A stretch of DNA of 64,000 nucleotides from Streptacidiphilus jeojiense (GTDB lineage Bacteria > Actinomycetota > Actinomycetes > Streptomycetales > Streptomycetaceae), in contig NZ_JOEH01000014.1 of the NCBI RefSeq assembly GCF_000719095.1, positions 124,001 to 188,000 on the forward strand, read 5' to 3'. Of the stretch, positions 34,270 through 43,750 are shown in pieces. How positions within the stretch are numbered: the first letter of the stretch is position 1; every line of letters starts with the position of its first letter. The notes beneath the pieces were generated by a model. That model saw only the letters and a list, made by a program, of their open reading frames with translations, did not search any database and was not told where the DNA came from. The position numbers and the translations under genes were made by a program.

Positions 34270-36711
34270 TCAGTCCGCGACCGGCGGCAGGAGTTGTTCG
34301 GCCCAGATGGTCTTGCCGGTGGCGTGGTGGCGGCTGCCCCAGCGCTGGGTGAGCTGGGCGACCAGGAGCAGGCCGCGGCCGCCCTCGTCGTAGGTGCGGG
34401 CCCGGCGCAGGTGCGGAGCGGTGCTGCTGGAGTCGGAGACCTCGCAGATCAGGGTGGCGTCGTGGATCAGCCGCAGCCGGATCGGCGGGGTGGCGTGCCG
34501 GATCGCGTTGGTGACCAGCTCGCTGACGGCGAGTTCGGTGGTGAAGACCAACTCGTCCAGACCCCAGGCACCGAGCTGGTCGGCGACCAGGTGGCGGATC
34601 CGGGAGACCTCCGCCGGATCGGCCTCGACCTCCCAGTCGACGACCCGGGAGGCGTCCAGGACCCGGGTCCTGGCCAGCAGCAGGGCGATGTCGTCGCGGG
34701 CGCCGGAGGCGGAGCCCAGCTTGTCCAGGATCCGCCGGCAGATGCTGTCCAGCGAGCCGTCCGGGCGCCCGAGGGCGTCGGCGAGCGCGGCGCGGCCCTC
34801 GTCGATGTCGCGCAAGCGGTCCTCGATCAGCCCGTCGGTGTAGAGGGCGAGCAGCGCGCCCTCGGGCAACTCCCGCTCGACGGCCTCGAAGGGCAGGCCC
34901 CCGACGCCCAGCGGCGGGCCCACCGGGATGTCGACGAACTCGACCGTGCCGTCGGGCAGCGCCAGCGCGGGTGTGGGGTGGCCGGCCGCGGCCATCGCGC
35001 AGGTGCGGGAGATCGGGTCGTAGACCGCGTACAGGCAGGTGGCTCCGACGTCGCCGGCGGGCTGGCCGACGTCGGACTCCTGGGACAGCCGGATGACCAG
35101 GTCGTCCAGGTGGGTGAGCAGTTCGTCCGGGGGCAGGTCGACGTCGGCGAGGGTGCGTACCGCGGTGCGCAGCCGCCCCATGGTCGCCGACGCCTGGATC
35201 CCGTGCCCGACCACGTCGCCGACGACCAGGGCGACCCGCAGGCCGGACAGCGGGATGACGTCGAACCAGTCGCCGCCGATGCCGGTGTGCGGCGCGGCCG
35301 GCAGGTAGCGGGAGGCCACCTCGACGGCGGCGGGGCGCGGCAGCGACTGCGGGAGCAGGCTGCGCTGCAGGGCGAGGGCGGTCTCGCGTTCGCGGGTGAA
35401 CCGGCGGGCGTTGTCGATGCACACGGCGGCGCGCGCGGTGATCTCCTCGGCGAGCAGGACGTCGTCGGGGACGAAGGGTTCGGGGTGCCGGTGGCGGTAG
35501 AAGACGGCGACGCCGAGGGTGACGCCGCGGGCCAGGATCGGCACCGCCATCACGCTGTGCAGTCCGTGCTCCTCGACCACCCGGGCCTGCGCCGACTGCG
35601 GCTCGGGCCAGCCGAGCGCGTCCCGCGGCCGGATCGGGTGGAACAGCGGCCGGCCGGAGGCCAGGCAGCGGGCGTGCGGGGAGGACGGCGGGTAGACGCC
35701 CATGGTCCCCAGGTCGATCGCGGCCTCCGGCGAACCGGGCGTGACGGACAGCTGGGCCACCCGCCGCAGCGCCACGTCGGCCGAGGACGACGCCGACGCC
35801 GACGCCGACGCCGTCTCGCCGGTGTCGTCGCGGTCCTGCAGGTCGAGCAGGTCCACGGTGACGAAGTCCGCCAGATCGGGCACGCACACCTCAGCGAGCT
35901 CCTCGGCGGTGCGGGTGATGTCCAGCGCGGTGCCGATGCGCACGCTCGCGTCGTTGACCAGTTGCAACCGGCGCCGGCCGAGGTAGGTCTCGGTGATGTC
36001 GTGGGCGGTGAGGCAGACCCCGTGCACGGCACCGTGGTCGTCGGCCAGCGGGGTCAGGTGCGCCGACCAGGCGTGTTCGCGCGCCTCTCCCCCGGTGCGC
36101 ATGAAGCTCTCCACGTCGAGCCGTTCACCGGTGGCCAGGACCCGCAGCATCTGCTGTTCGAGTTCCGCGCTCTGCGGTTTGCCGCCGATCTCCGGGATCC
36201 GCAGGCCGATGATCTCGTCCTCGGGCAGCCCGATGACCCCGGCCATCGCCGCGTTCACCGCCAGCAGCCGCAGTTCGGTGTCGTAGATCGCCACCGGGCA
36301 GGGCGAGCGCGCGAACGCCCACCGGGGGACCTCGTCCAGCGGTCCGGCCGCCTCCGGCTCGTCCCGCGGCAGGCGGCTGAACAGCAGCCACTCGCCGCGC
36401 GAGGTCATGTCGGGATCGGTGCGGTGGGCCAGCACCCGCACCGGTACCTCGCTGCCGTCGCGGTGGCGCAGGACGACGCTGCCGTTCCACCGGGTGGCGC
36501 CCTCCGGCGGCCGCACCGCCGCCTGCCCGCGCGCCAGCAGGCAGGCGGCGGACTTCCCGACGATCTCCTCGGACGCGTACCCCAGCAGCCGGCGCGCGCC
36601 CTCGTTCCAGTCGGTGACGACTCCGGACGCGTCCACTGCGGCGCGGGCGGTGACGGCCTGGTCGAACGGGTACTCCGGCTGCCGGACCGGCTCTGCACCG
36701 CTCTGCGTCAT
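34270..36711 (-). CDS. PAS-PAS-GAF-SpoIIE phosphatase with C-terminal anti-sigma ATPase domain
   Basis: An 813-residue multidomain regulator: PAS 1 (about residues 20-110, VTDWNEGARRLLGY), PAS 2 (135-240, NAAMAGVIGLPEDEIIG), GAF (260-440), SpoIIE/PP2C phosphatase (460-680, GGDWFDVIPLSG, DVVGHGIQASATMG, ALYTDGLIEDR) and an RsbW-like HATPase (695-813, VSELVTNAIRHATPP, DEGGRGLLLV). The metal-binding Asp residues are kept. Such proteins dephosphorylate anti-sigma antagonists and control alternative sigma factors or development. A Ser/Ala run (about residue 295, ASASASASSSAD) comes from a GCCGAC hexanucleotide repeat and links PAS to GAF. Confidence 0.92.
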   Translation of the reverse strand: MTQSGAEPVRQPEYPFDQAVTARAAVDASGVVTDWNEGARRLLGYASEEIVGKSAACLLARGQAAVRPPEGATRWNGSVVLRHRDGSEVPVRVLAHRTDPDMTSRGEWLLFSRLPRDEPEAAGPLDEVPRWAFARSPCPVAIYDTELRLLAVNAAMAGVIGLPEDEIIGLRIPEIGGKPQSAELEQQMLRVLATGERLDVESFMRTGGEAREHAWSAHLTPLADDHGAVHGVCLTAHDITETYLGRRRLQLVNDASVRIGTALDITRTAEELAEVCVPDLADFVTVDLLDLQDRDDTGETASASASASSSADVALRRVAQLSVTPGSPEAAIDLGTMGVYPPSSPHARCLASGRPLFHPIRPRDALGWPEPQSAQARVVEEHGLHSVMAVPILARGVTLGVAVFYRHRHPEPFVPDDVLLAEEITARAAVCIDNARRFTRERETALALQRSLLPQSLPRPAAVEVASRYLPAAPHTGIGGDWFDVIPLSGLRVALVVGDVVGHGIQASATMGRLRTAVRTLADVDLPPDELLTHLDDLVIRLSQESDVGQPAGDVGATCLYAVYDPISRTCAMAAAGHPTPALALPDGTVEFVDIPVGPPLGVGGLPFEAVERELPEGALLALYTDGLIEDRLRDIDEGRAALADALGRPDGSLDSICRRILDKLGSASGARDDIALLLARTRVLDASRVVDWEVEADPAEVSRIRHLVADQLGAWGLDELVFTTELAVSELVTNAIRHATPPIRLRLIHDATLICEVSDSSSTAPHLRRARTYDEGGRGLLLVAQLTQRWGSRHHATGKTIWAEQLLPPVAD

Positions 36712-36793
36712 CGCTCGCCGTCCCTGTCGCCTCGTGCGCGTCGCGGGGTCACCCTCGGCATCGCATGCATCCCAGAAGACAGCTTTGCCCGGA

Positions 36794-36824
36794 ATTTTAC
36801 CTTTATCAACCTGAAAGAGATCAA
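36794..36824 (-). promoter_or_regulatory. Candidate promoter of the SpoIIE-family gene
   Basis: Reading leftward, TTGATC (36819-36824) and TAAAAT (36794-36799) are separated by 19 bases in an unusually A+T-rich patch, 83 bases upstream of the start at 36711. The 36712-36829 gap contains no gene. Confidence 0.4.
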
Positions 36825-36829
36825 GAGGG

Positions 36830-38533
36830 TCACCGCCCGCCGGCGGCGATCCAGGCAAGGGCTTCGTCCACGGCACGGTCGAGCGGAGCGAGCAGCGCGG
36901 GCTGGGCCGGAATGACGGCGCCGTCACCGAGTTGTGTGGCGATCCCGGTGCGCTCCAGCAGGGCGGCGAGGGGTGGTTGGACGCCGGCGAGGACCAGCCG
37001 CCCGCCCTGGGCGTGCAGGCCGGCGGCGTAGCGGCGGACGAGTTTGAGCATCGCCGAGGAGGGGACGTCGGGGGCGGTGCGCATGACCAGGACGAGGACC
37101 GCCCTGCGGGCGCCGTCGACGCGGGGCAGTTGGGTCTCCAGGCGAGGCAGCTCGGCGAAGAGGTTGGTGCCCTCGTAGGTCAGCACGGTGACGCGTCCCG
37201 GGGGCAGGACGGCGGGCGGGGGTGCGCCGGTGGTGGCCCAACGGCCTTCCGGGTCGCGTTCCAGGGCGACGAGTTCGGACTGGCGGGCGGCCTGGACGCA
37301 GTACAGCAGCAGCGACAGCACCGCGCCGATGACGATGGCCTGCTGCAGCGGGAGTTGGGTGGTGGCCGCGAAGGTGACGACCATGGCGGCGGTGGAGAGC
37401 CTGGAGGTGCGCCACACCAGGGCGATGTCGGCGCGCTTGCCCCAGATCAGCTCGCCGCCGACGACCAGGATCAGTCCGCCGATGACCGGCATCGGGATCC
37501 GCTCCGCCAGTCCGCCCGCCACCAGGACGACCAGGGCCAGGAACACCCCGGAGATCACCCCGGCCCAGCGGGTCCTCGCGCCGGCGCCGGCGGCCACTCC
37601 GGTGCGGGAGAGCGAGCCGCCGGCGGGCAGGGCCTGGAACAGGCCGCCGCCGAGATTGGCCAGGCCCTGGGCGGCGAAGTCGCCGTTGACGCTGGAGCGG
37701 CTGCCGTCCGGGTTGGGCATCGACGGCGCCACCCCGGCGGCCTGCGCCAGCGCGACCAGGGCCACCGAGAACGCCCCGCCGACCAGGTGCGGCATCGCGC
37801 CCCAGTCGGGCAGCGACAGGCTGGGCAGGGACGCGGGGATGCGGGCGATGCCGCGGACCAGTTCCACGTCCGTACCCAGGACGGCGACCGCGACGCCGGT
37901 CAGCACCATGGCGACCAGCAGGGCCACCGGCTCCAGCCTGCGCACGGTGCGCGCCAGCGCCCACACCACGATGGTGGCGACGGCGACCAGGGTGGGGGCC
38001 AGCTGCCAGTGCCCGATGCCGGTGAGCCAGTTCCACAGCTGCAGCAGCTTGTTGTGGCCGGGCGGCTTGTAGCCGGTCGCATCGCCCAGGACGCCGGTGA
38101 TGATCTGCAGCGCGATGCCGGTGGAGAAGCCGGTCATCACCGCGTTGGAGACGAAGCTGAGCACGACGCCCAGCCGCAGCGCGCCCATCAGCAGCATGAC
38201 CGCGCCCACCAGGACGGTGAGCGCGGCGACCGTGCCGCCCGCGTGCGGGTCCAGGCCGGCGTCGGCGATGACGCTCTGTCCGGTCAGGGCGATGGCGCTG
38301 GTCAGGGTGGTGACCATGAGGACCGTCGGCGCGGCCAGCGACCCCAGGATCGGCGGCACCACGCCCGCGTACAGACCGGCCACCGGGTTGAACCCGGCGA
38401 TGGACGCGTACGCCATCCCCTCGGGGATGCTGAACAGCCCGGTCACCATCCCCGCGGTCACATCGGCACCGGTCGGCCGCCCCCAGCGCACGCGGGCCGT
38501 GAGCGTGCGCACCCGCCCGGCCAGGTCGGTCAC
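36830..38533 (-). CDS. SulP/SLC26 family anion transporter with STAS domain
   Basis: About 567 residues: 12-14 helices of the SulP fold with IPEGMAYASIAGFNP, VVPPILGSLAAP and the LPAGGSLSRTGVAAGAGART signature, then a cytoplasmic STAS domain (about 430-567, VTVLTYEGTNLFAE, SSAMLKLVRRYAA). SulP proteins move sulfate, bicarbonate or other anions. It lies 11 bases after the alkylsulfatase gene, so sulfate released by that enzyme is the likely cargo. GTG 38533 is the tentative start; the adjacent GGAGG is too close, so a start some residues further in is possible. Carbonic-anhydrase fusion is absent. Confidence 0.85.
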   Translation of the reverse strand: MTDLAGRVRTLTARVRWGRPTGADVTAGMVTGLFSIPEGMAYASIAGFNPVAGLYAGVVPPILGSLAAPTVLMVTTLTSAIALTGQSVIADAGLDPHAGGTVAALTVLVGAVMLLMGALRLGVVLSFVSNAVMTGFSTGIALQIITGVLGDATGYKPPGHNKLLQLWNWLTGIGHWQLAPTLVAVATIVVWALARTVRRLEPVALLVAMVLTGVAVAVLGTDVELVRGIARIPASLPSLSLPDWGAMPHLVGGAFSVALVALAQAAGVAPSMPNPDGSRSSVNGDFAAQGLANLGGGLFQALPAGGSLSRTGVAAGAGARTRWAGVISGVFLALVVLVAGGLAERIPMPVIGGLILVVGGELIWGKRADIALVWRTSRLSTAAMVVTFAATTQLPLQQAIVIGAVLSLLLYCVQAARQSELVALERDPEGRWATTGAPPPAVLPPGRVTVLTYEGTNLFAELPRLETQLPRVDGARRAVLVLVMRTAPDVPSSAMLKLVRRYAAGLHAQGGRLVLAGVQPPLAALLERTGIATQLGDGAVIPAQPALLAPLDRAVDEALAWIAAGGR

Positions 38534-38544
38534 CTCCGGACCCG

Positions 38545-40368
38545 TCAGGGGGTGACGATGGCGAAGGACTTGTCGGACTCGGTGACGTAGGAGAACAGGC
38601 GGCCGAGGACGGCGGGGTCGCCCTCCTGCTGGACCCCGTCCAGGCCCTTGCCGGCCAGCAGCCCGAGCAGCTGCGGCCTGGTGAGGGTCAACGTGAGGTC
38701 CGCCGCTGCCGTGGCAGGGGCGCCCAGGGGGGCGGCCCGGTGGGTCAGGGCGCCGTTGCGCAGGGTGAGCCGGTGGCGCCGGCCCTCGTCGGTCAGGGCG
38801 AGGTCGACGGTGAGGGTGTCGTTCCAGGCGCGGGGGCCGTCGATGCGTACCGCGACGGAGTCCAGCAGCATGTCGGTGGTCAACGCCATCGCCATGCCGC
38901 CGCTGGTGTCCAGTTCGACAGTGCCCGGGCCCTGCCGCAGTTCCAGGGCGGCCATCAGGTAGAAGTTGCGCCAGGTGCCGTTCTCGCTGCCGTGGCCCAG
39001 CCGTTCGTAGACCCCCGCCAGCTCCTCCTTCGCGGCCCGGTCCTGCGGGTCGGCGAAGACCAGGTGGTTGAGCAGCGTGGCCGCGAAGCGCAGGTCCCCG
39101 TCCGCGACCAGGGAGCGGGCCTTGGCCAGGGCTGCCTCGGGGCCGCCGGCCAGGTCGACGTAGCGCTTGGCCAGCTCGACCGGGGGGTGCTCCCACAGAT
39201 GGGCCGGGTTGCCGTCGAACCAGCCCAGGTAGCGCTGGTAGATCGCCTTGGTGTTGTGGCTGAGCGAGCCGTAGTAGCCGCGCGCGTGCCACGCCTGCTC
39301 CAGCGCGGGCGGCAGCTGCATCTCCTCGGCCACCTCGGGGCCGGTCAGACCGGAGTTGAGCATCCGCAGCGTCTGGTCGTGCATGTAGGCGTACAGGTCG
39401 CGCTGCTGCGCCAGCATCTCGACCACGTTCTCCCGGCCCCAGGTGGGCCAGTGGTGCGAGGCGAAGGCCACGTCGTAGGAGTCGCCGAAGAAGTCGACGG
39501 CCTCGTCCAGGTACCGCGACCAGATCCGGGCGTCGCGCACCACGGCCCCGCGCAGGGTCAGGATGTTGTGCATGTTGTGGGTGGCGTTCTCGGCCAGGCA
39601 CAGCGCACGCCGCTGCGGGAAGGAGAAGTTCATCTCGGCGGGGGCCTCGGTGCCCGGGGTGAGCTGGAAGACGATCCGCACCCCGTCCACGGTCTCCTCC
39701 TGGCCGGTGCGGGTGACGTCCACCGTCGGCGGGATCAGCGAGACCGTTCCGGTGGAGGTGGTCATCCCCAGCCCGGCGCTGACCTGCCCCTCGGGCGACT
39801 TGGGCAGCCGGTCGCCGTACATGAACATCGCCCGCCGGGTCATCGCGTTGCCGGCGTAGACGTTCTCGCTGACCGCGTGCTCCAGGAACCCCACCGGTGC
39901 GATCACCGGCACCCCCTGCTCGCTCCCCTCGGGCAGCACCCCGCGGGCGCCGCCGAAGTGGTCCCCGTGCGAGTGCGTGTAGACCAGTCCGGTGACCGGG
40001 CGCTCGCCGCGGTGCTCGCGGTAGAGCGCCAGCGCGGCGGCGGCGCACTCGGTGGAGATCAGCGGATCGATGACGATCACGCCGCGGTCGCCCTCCACCA
40101 GCGTCATGTTCGACAGGTCCAGCCCCCGGACCTGGTAGATGCCCTCCGCCACGTGGAACAGGCCTTGTTTGGCGCACAGCTGCGCCTGCCGCCACAGGCT
40201 CGGGTTGACGGTGTCCGGGCAGGGGCCCTTGAGGTAGTCGTAGGCGTCGTTGTCCCACACCACCCGCCCGTCGGAGGTCCTGACCACCGCGGGGACCAGC
40301 GCGCCGAGAAAGCCCCGGTCCGCGTTCTCGAAGTCGGTGGTGTCCTCGAACGGGGGCAGGTGGCTCAT
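38545..40368 (-). CDS. Metallo-beta-lactamase-fold alkyl sulfatase (SdsA1-like)
   Basis: A 607-residue alkylsulfatase. The Zn motif THSHGDHFGGARG occurs near residue 150, with a further His in ATHNMHN and SHHWPTWGREN. The all-alpha dimerisation domain (about 380-500, ISMSHNTKA-like SLSHNTKAIYQRYLGWFDG) and the C-terminal SCP2-like domain (500-607) complete the SdsA1 architecture. It hydrolyses primary alkyl sulfates such as SDS to alcohol and sulfate. No signal peptide. GGAG six bases before ATG. In an operon with SulP. Confidence 0.93.
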   Translation of the reverse strand: MSHLPPFEDTTDFENADRGFLGALVPAVVRTSDGRVVWDNDAYDYLKGPCPDTVNPSLWRQAQLCAKQGLFHVAEGIYQVRGLDLSNMTLVEGDRGVIVIDPLISTECAAAALALYREHRGERPVTGLVYTHSHGDHFGGARGVLPEGSEQGVPVIAPVGFLEHAVSENVYAGNAMTRRAMFMYGDRLPKSPEGQVSAGLGMTTSTGTVSLIPPTVDVTRTGQEETVDGVRIVFQLTPGTEAPAEMNFSFPQRRALCLAENATHNMHNILTLRGAVVRDARIWSRYLDEAVDFFGDSYDVAFASHHWPTWGRENVVEMLAQQRDLYAYMHDQTLRMLNSGLTGPEVAEEMQLPPALEQAWHARGYYGSLSHNTKAIYQRYLGWFDGNPAHLWEHPPVELAKRYVDLAGGPEAALAKARSLVADGDLRFAATLLNHLVFADPQDRAAKEELAGVYERLGHGSENGTWRNFYLMAALELRQGPGTVELDTSGGMAMALTTDMLLDSVAVRIDGPRAWNDTLTVDLALTDEGRRHRLTLRNGALTHRAAPLGAPATAAADLTLTLTRPQLLGLLAGKGLDGVQQEGDPAVLGRLFSYVTESDKSFAIVTP

Positions 40369-40494
40369 GCGTCGCTCCGATCGGCAGCATTCGGGGGTTC
40401 GGCGTCGGCCGCGGGGCGGCCTTCGGAATGCGGTCAATGCCTCCTTGCGCAGTCTGCGGCATTCGCCTGGATCGCGCACGGTGAGGACTCAGGT

Positions 40495-40510
40495 GGCGTA
40501 CCGGTACGCC
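40495..40510. promoter_or_regulatory. 16-bp perfect palindrome upstream of the alkylsulfatase
   Basis: GGCGTACCGGTACGCC is a perfect palindrome 127 bases upstream of the sulfatase start and 230 bases before the membrane protein on the other strand. The rest of the 371-base gap 40369-40739 holds a long dyad (CCGAGAAA at 40536 and TTTCTCGG at 40595) around an A+T-richer patch, but no gene. Confidence 0.45.
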
Positions 40511-40739
40511 GACCTGGGGATGTAACGTCCTCCGACCGAGAAACCAAGTACGTGGTGCAGAGACAATTCCGATCCCGATTCCGCGCGTCGCCTTTTTCTC
40601 GGAATACCGCACGCGAATGGGCTGAGCCATGCCCTTTTCGCGATCCGCCGGCCGGTGTCCATTGCTCTGCATTCACAGCGAACCAATCGGGGGAGAGCTG
40701 CGCGAATGTCTCCGACGAGCGACCACGGACCTGGAGATC

Positions 40740-42380
40740 ATGTACATATCCGCGGGCACCGCCTCCGCACCCGGACCGGTCGACCCCGCCCAGTCCGCCC
40801 GGACGGCCCGGCCCGGTGCCCGCGGGGCGGCCGCAGCCAACGTGTGCTTCGCCGGCACGGCCGCCGCGGTGTTCCTCTGGGCGCTGTTCCAGGACTTCTT
40901 CCGGCTGGGGACACCGCAGATCCTGGCCGACGAGCCGACCTACCAGGAGGCAGCCTGGTCGTACATCCACGGGCAGGACCTGCTGTCCGCCCACGGGACC
41001 CCGGCGGCGGCCGTCAGCGGGGTCAACTTCCAACACCCCCCGTTGGCGAAGTACCTCTTCGGCGTCGCCCAACTACTGGCCGGCAGACCGTCGATCACAG
41101 CGGACCGGGCCGTGTCCGCGCTCTGCCTGATCCTGACCGGCCTGCTGGTGGCGGTGTGGATCGGCCGGGCCACCGGCCGCTGGACCGGCCTGCTGGCCGG
41201 CGGACTGGTCGGCCTGCTGCCCGAGACCGCCTCCGGCTCGGCGGCCGACTTCGGCAGGTTCGGGATGCTCGACCCGGTGGCCGAGCTCTTCGCGGTCGCG
41301 TCCGTCGCGCTCGCCTGGCAGTGGAGCCGGCGGACCGGACGCAGCGCCTGGCTCCTGGCCGCCGTCACCGGGGCGGCGACCGGCTGCGCGGCCGGCGCGA
41401 AGGAGAACGGCTTCCTCGGCGTCCTCGGACCGTGCGTGCTGCTCCTGGTCCTCGCCGGCGCGGCCCGCTCCGGCCGCGGACTGCTGGTGCGCTGTCTGCA
41501 GGCGCTGCTGGCGGCGCTGAGCTGCGCAGCCGTCTTCGTGGCGCTCTACCTGCCGGTGGGCCGGCCGATCGCACGGATCCGCTACCTCGTCGACTTCCAG
41601 ACCGCCCACTCCGAGGAGGGCCATCTGATCGGGTTCGCCGGCCGGGTGTCGCAGCACCCGCCGTGGTGGGCGAACCTCTGGTTCGCCGGGCACAGCCTGG
41701 GCCCGGTGCTGACCGTCGCCCTCCTGCTCGCGGTGCTGGCCGCGATCGTGCTGCGCCGCGACCGGCTCACCGCATGGTGCCTCGCAGCTCTGGTGGGACC
41801 GTTCGTCTTCCACTGCTTCGTCGCCAAGGTCGTGCTCGGCTTCTACTGGGTGATGTGGATGCCGGCCGTCTTCGTGCTGGCGGCACTGGGGATGCGCGAG
41901 ATCGTCGTGCGGGCGCGCCGCCTCGGCGGTGCGCTCCCCCAGGTGCTCGCCGTCTGCCTGGTGCTGGCGGTCCCGGTCGGCGCGACGGTCCAGGAGAGCG
42001 TCAAGGTCGCCGAGCTGCGGCCGGTGGGCGTCCAGGTCCTGCCGTCACTGGAACGCAGCCACGGCCTGACCGGTCCGGTGATCGCCGCAGGCATCGACAG
42101 CGATCTGATGTCCACCTACCTGCCCGGCACCGAGGTGATCACCAGCACGTCGCAGCCCCTCTCCGGCGCCCGGACCATCATCGTCGGCGCCCCGGAGTGC
42201 CGTGAGCTGATCGACCGGTCGGTCCGGGCCCTGGTGCGGATCAATCTGACGCAGGGTCGGATCCGGCAGATCCACAGCGACTCGAACTTCACGGTCTATC
42301 AGGTCCTGGCACCACTGACGCATCCCACCCGCACCCAGATCGCCGCCGAACCGCCCGGCCACCTCAGCGACCACTGCTGA
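40740..42380 (+). CDS. Polytopic membrane GT-C glycosyltransferase-like protein (PMT/ArnT-like)
   Basis: A 546-residue protein with 11-12 membrane helices. The first extracytoplasmic loop carries LADEPTYQEAAWSY, the catalytic Asp-Glu pair of the PMT/ArnT group, followed by NFQHPPLAKYL (HPP-L motif). A soluble domain of about 120 residues ends the protein. GT-C enzymes of this type move a sugar from polyprenyl phosphate to protein or lipid outside the membrane. ATG 40740 with GGAG four bases upstream is preferred; ATG 40629 is an alternative. It stands alone, 47 bases before a convergent GNAT. Confidence 0.78.
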   Translation: MYISAGTASAPGPVDPAQSARTARPGARGAAAANVCFAGTAAAVFLWALFQDFFRLGTPQILADEPTYQEAAWSYIHGQDLLSAHGTPAAAVSGVNFQHPPLAKYLFGVAQLLAGRPSITADRAVSALCLILTGLLVAVWIGRATGRWTGLLAGGLVGLLPETASGSAADFGRFGMLDPVAELFAVASVALAWQWSRRTGRSAWLLAAVTGAATGCAAGAKENGFLGVLGPCVLLLVLAGAARSGRGLLVRCLQALLAALSCAAVFVALYLPVGRPIARIRYLVDFQTAHSEEGHLIGFAGRVSQHPPWWANLWFAGHSLGPVLTVALLLAVLAAIVLRRDRLTAWCLAALVGPFVFHCFVAKVVLGFYWVMWMPAVFVLAALGMREIVVRARRLGGALPQVLAVCLVLAVPVGATVQESVKVAELRPVGVQVLPSLERSHGLTGPVIAAGIDSDLMSTYLPGTEVITSTSQPLSGARTIIVGAPECRELIDRSVRALVRINLTQGRIRQIHSDSNFTVYQVLAPLTHPTRTQIAAEPPGHLSDHC

Positions 42381-42426
42381 CGACGCATCGACCCGGCGAT
42401 GTCCGTCAGCGGCTAGTCCCTCCCCG

Positions 42427-43107
42427 TCAGCGCACCGACTCGATTCCGAGGACGGGCAGGCAGTCGTCGACGCCGACGAGGTCGATGTCGTCGCGGCGGT
42501 GCTCGATCCACTGCTCGCGGGTCAGCCGCCAGCGGTTCAGCTCCGCCGGCTCGCCGCGCCTGGTGGCCCAGTTGGCGCCGTTCGGCGTGTACCCCGCCGC
42601 TGCGGAGACACGGTTGGAGGCCGTGTTGTCGACGAACGCCTCGCTGTTGGCCTCACGGGCTCCCAGTCCTGCGAAGGCCAGGTGCAGCACCGCCTGCCGC
42701 ATCTCCTTGCCCAGACCGGCGCCCCGCACGTCGGGGTCGAGCCAGGAGAAGGTGCAGACCGTTCCGAACGCGGCGAAGTCAGTGCCGATCAGATCCTGGA
42801 TGCCCACCGGTTCTCCGTCGACGACCACGACGAAGTAGAGCCGCCAGAAGCCGGCGCCGACACGGCCCCGGCCGGCCCACACGCCCCGCAGCCAGGCCCA
42901 CTCGCGTTCCGGCCCGTCCTGGTAGAGGGACATCGGGTCGTCGAAGGGCCACGGGGGTTCTGTGGCGATGCCCTTGCGAACGATCGGGATCAGGCGGTTC
43001 AGCAGCTCGTCCGTCGCTCCCAGCAGGGACAGCCGGGGTGTGTGCACCCGCACGTTCAACGGCGGATAGGCGGAGGGAGTCGCGGCGGTCGTCAGCACGG
43101 GGGCCAC
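42427..43107 (-). CDS. GNAT family N-acetyltransferase (RimJ/RimL-like)
   Basis: A 226-residue single-domain acetyltransferase. The N-terminal part LRTPRLSLLGATDELL is typical of RimJ/RimL-like proteins, and the acetyl-CoA loop is LDPDVRGAGLGKEMRQA, followed by NTASNRVSAAAGYTPNG. May acetylate a protein N terminus or an antibiotic. GTG start (43107). Next to the Rrf2 gene on the same strand with a 49-base gap. Confidence 0.83.
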   Translation of the reverse strand: MAPVLTTAATPSAYPPLNVRVHTPRLSLLGATDELLNRLIPIVRKGIATEPPWPFDDPMSLYQDGPEREWAWLRGVWAGRGRVGAGFWRLYFVVVVDGEPVGIQDLIGTDFAAFGTVCTFSWLDPDVRGAGLGKEMRQAVLHLAFAGLGAREANSEAFVDNTASNRVSAAAGYTPNGANWATRRGEPAELNRWRLTREQWIEHRRDDIDLVGVDDCLPVLGIESVR

Positions 43108-43156
43108 CCTAGAGGGGGCCCGGGACGGCCTGCACCGGATTTTCGCGCCGGCGCCC

Positions 43157-43639
43157 TCAGGCTTCCGGCGTGGTCAGCCACCCGCCGATGCGGGACATCG
43201 CGAGGGGACCGGAGGCGGAGGCGACATCCTGGACCAGATCGGCGATCGAGATGGCGCGGAGCGCCTCTCGCCAGGCCGCGTCCGCCCCGGACATCGCGCG
43301 GGAGATCGGGCAGGGTGCGTCGCAGGCCTCGGGCGGGGTGGCCAGCGGGCCCCGCTGGCGGATCTCGGTGCAGATGAAGGCCTGGCTGGGGCCGTCGACC
43401 GCTTCGACCACGTCGAGGACGGTGATCGAGGCGGGCTCCCGGGTGAGGACGTAGCCGCCCGCCTTGCCCTGGACCGACCGCACCAGCCCCGCCCGGGACA
43501 GCGCCTGAAGCTGCTTGGCCAGGTAGCTCGCTGACACATCGTGCAGTTCCGCCAGCTTGGTCGCGGGCACGGGCTCTTCGACCGACGTGAGCACAACGCA
43601 GCAGTGCAGGGCCCACTCGACTCCGCCGGACATCTTCAC
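43157..43639 (-). CDS. Rrf2 family transcriptional regulator
   Basis: A 160-residue Rrf2 protein: winged HTH (residues 10-70, VSASYLAKQLQALSRAGLVRS, split VSASYLAKQL and GLVRSVQGKAGGY) and a dimerisation helix. Three cysteines (FICTE, ACDAPC) lie in the region where NsrR/IscR bind an Fe-S cluster, but the spacing (Cys-x16-Cys-x3-Cys) differs, so redox or electrophile sensing by thiols is also possible. Divergent from the NmrA gene it likely represses via the dyad at 43664. Start GTG 43639 or ATG 43633. Confidence 0.88.
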   Translation of the reverse strand: MKMSGGVEWALHCCVVLTSVEEPVPATKLAELHDVSASYLAKQLQALSRAGLVRSVQGKAGGYVLTREPASITVLDVVEAVDGPSQAFICTEIRQRGPLATPPEACDAPCPISRAMSGADAAWREALRAISIADLVQDVASASGPLAMSRIGGWLTTPEA

Positions 43640-43657
43640 ACGATCACTCTACCCCGC

Positions 43658-43688
43658 TTGACTCGGACAACTCTTGTCCGTGTATATT
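43658..43688 (+). promoter_or_regulatory. Promoter of the NmrA gene overlapped by an Rrf2 operator
   Basis: TTGACT (43658-43663) and TATATT (43683-43688) are 19 bases apart. Between them sits the perfect inverted repeat CGGACAA-CTC-TTGTCCG (43664-43680). A second dyad CTCGGA-N9-TCCGAG spans 43689-43709. A repressor bound here would block both the rightward NmrA gene and the leftward Rrf2 gene. Confidence 0.65.
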
Positions 43689-43750
43689 CTCGGATAGAAC
43701 GTGTCCGAGTTAGGCGCGGACGCACTCCGAAGAAAGATGAGGGACAGGCC

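Noticed and set aside
35785..35815. GCCGAC hexanucleotide run in the SpoIIE-family gene as a regulatory repeat
   Set aside because: It is within a coding linker (Ser/Ala-rich) and in frame, so it is better seen as low-complexity protein sequence.
36830..40672. Fusion of the alkylsulfatase and SulP into one long protein
   Set aside because: The long open frame changes frame relative to the sulfatase; each real protein has its own start and stop with an 11-base gap.
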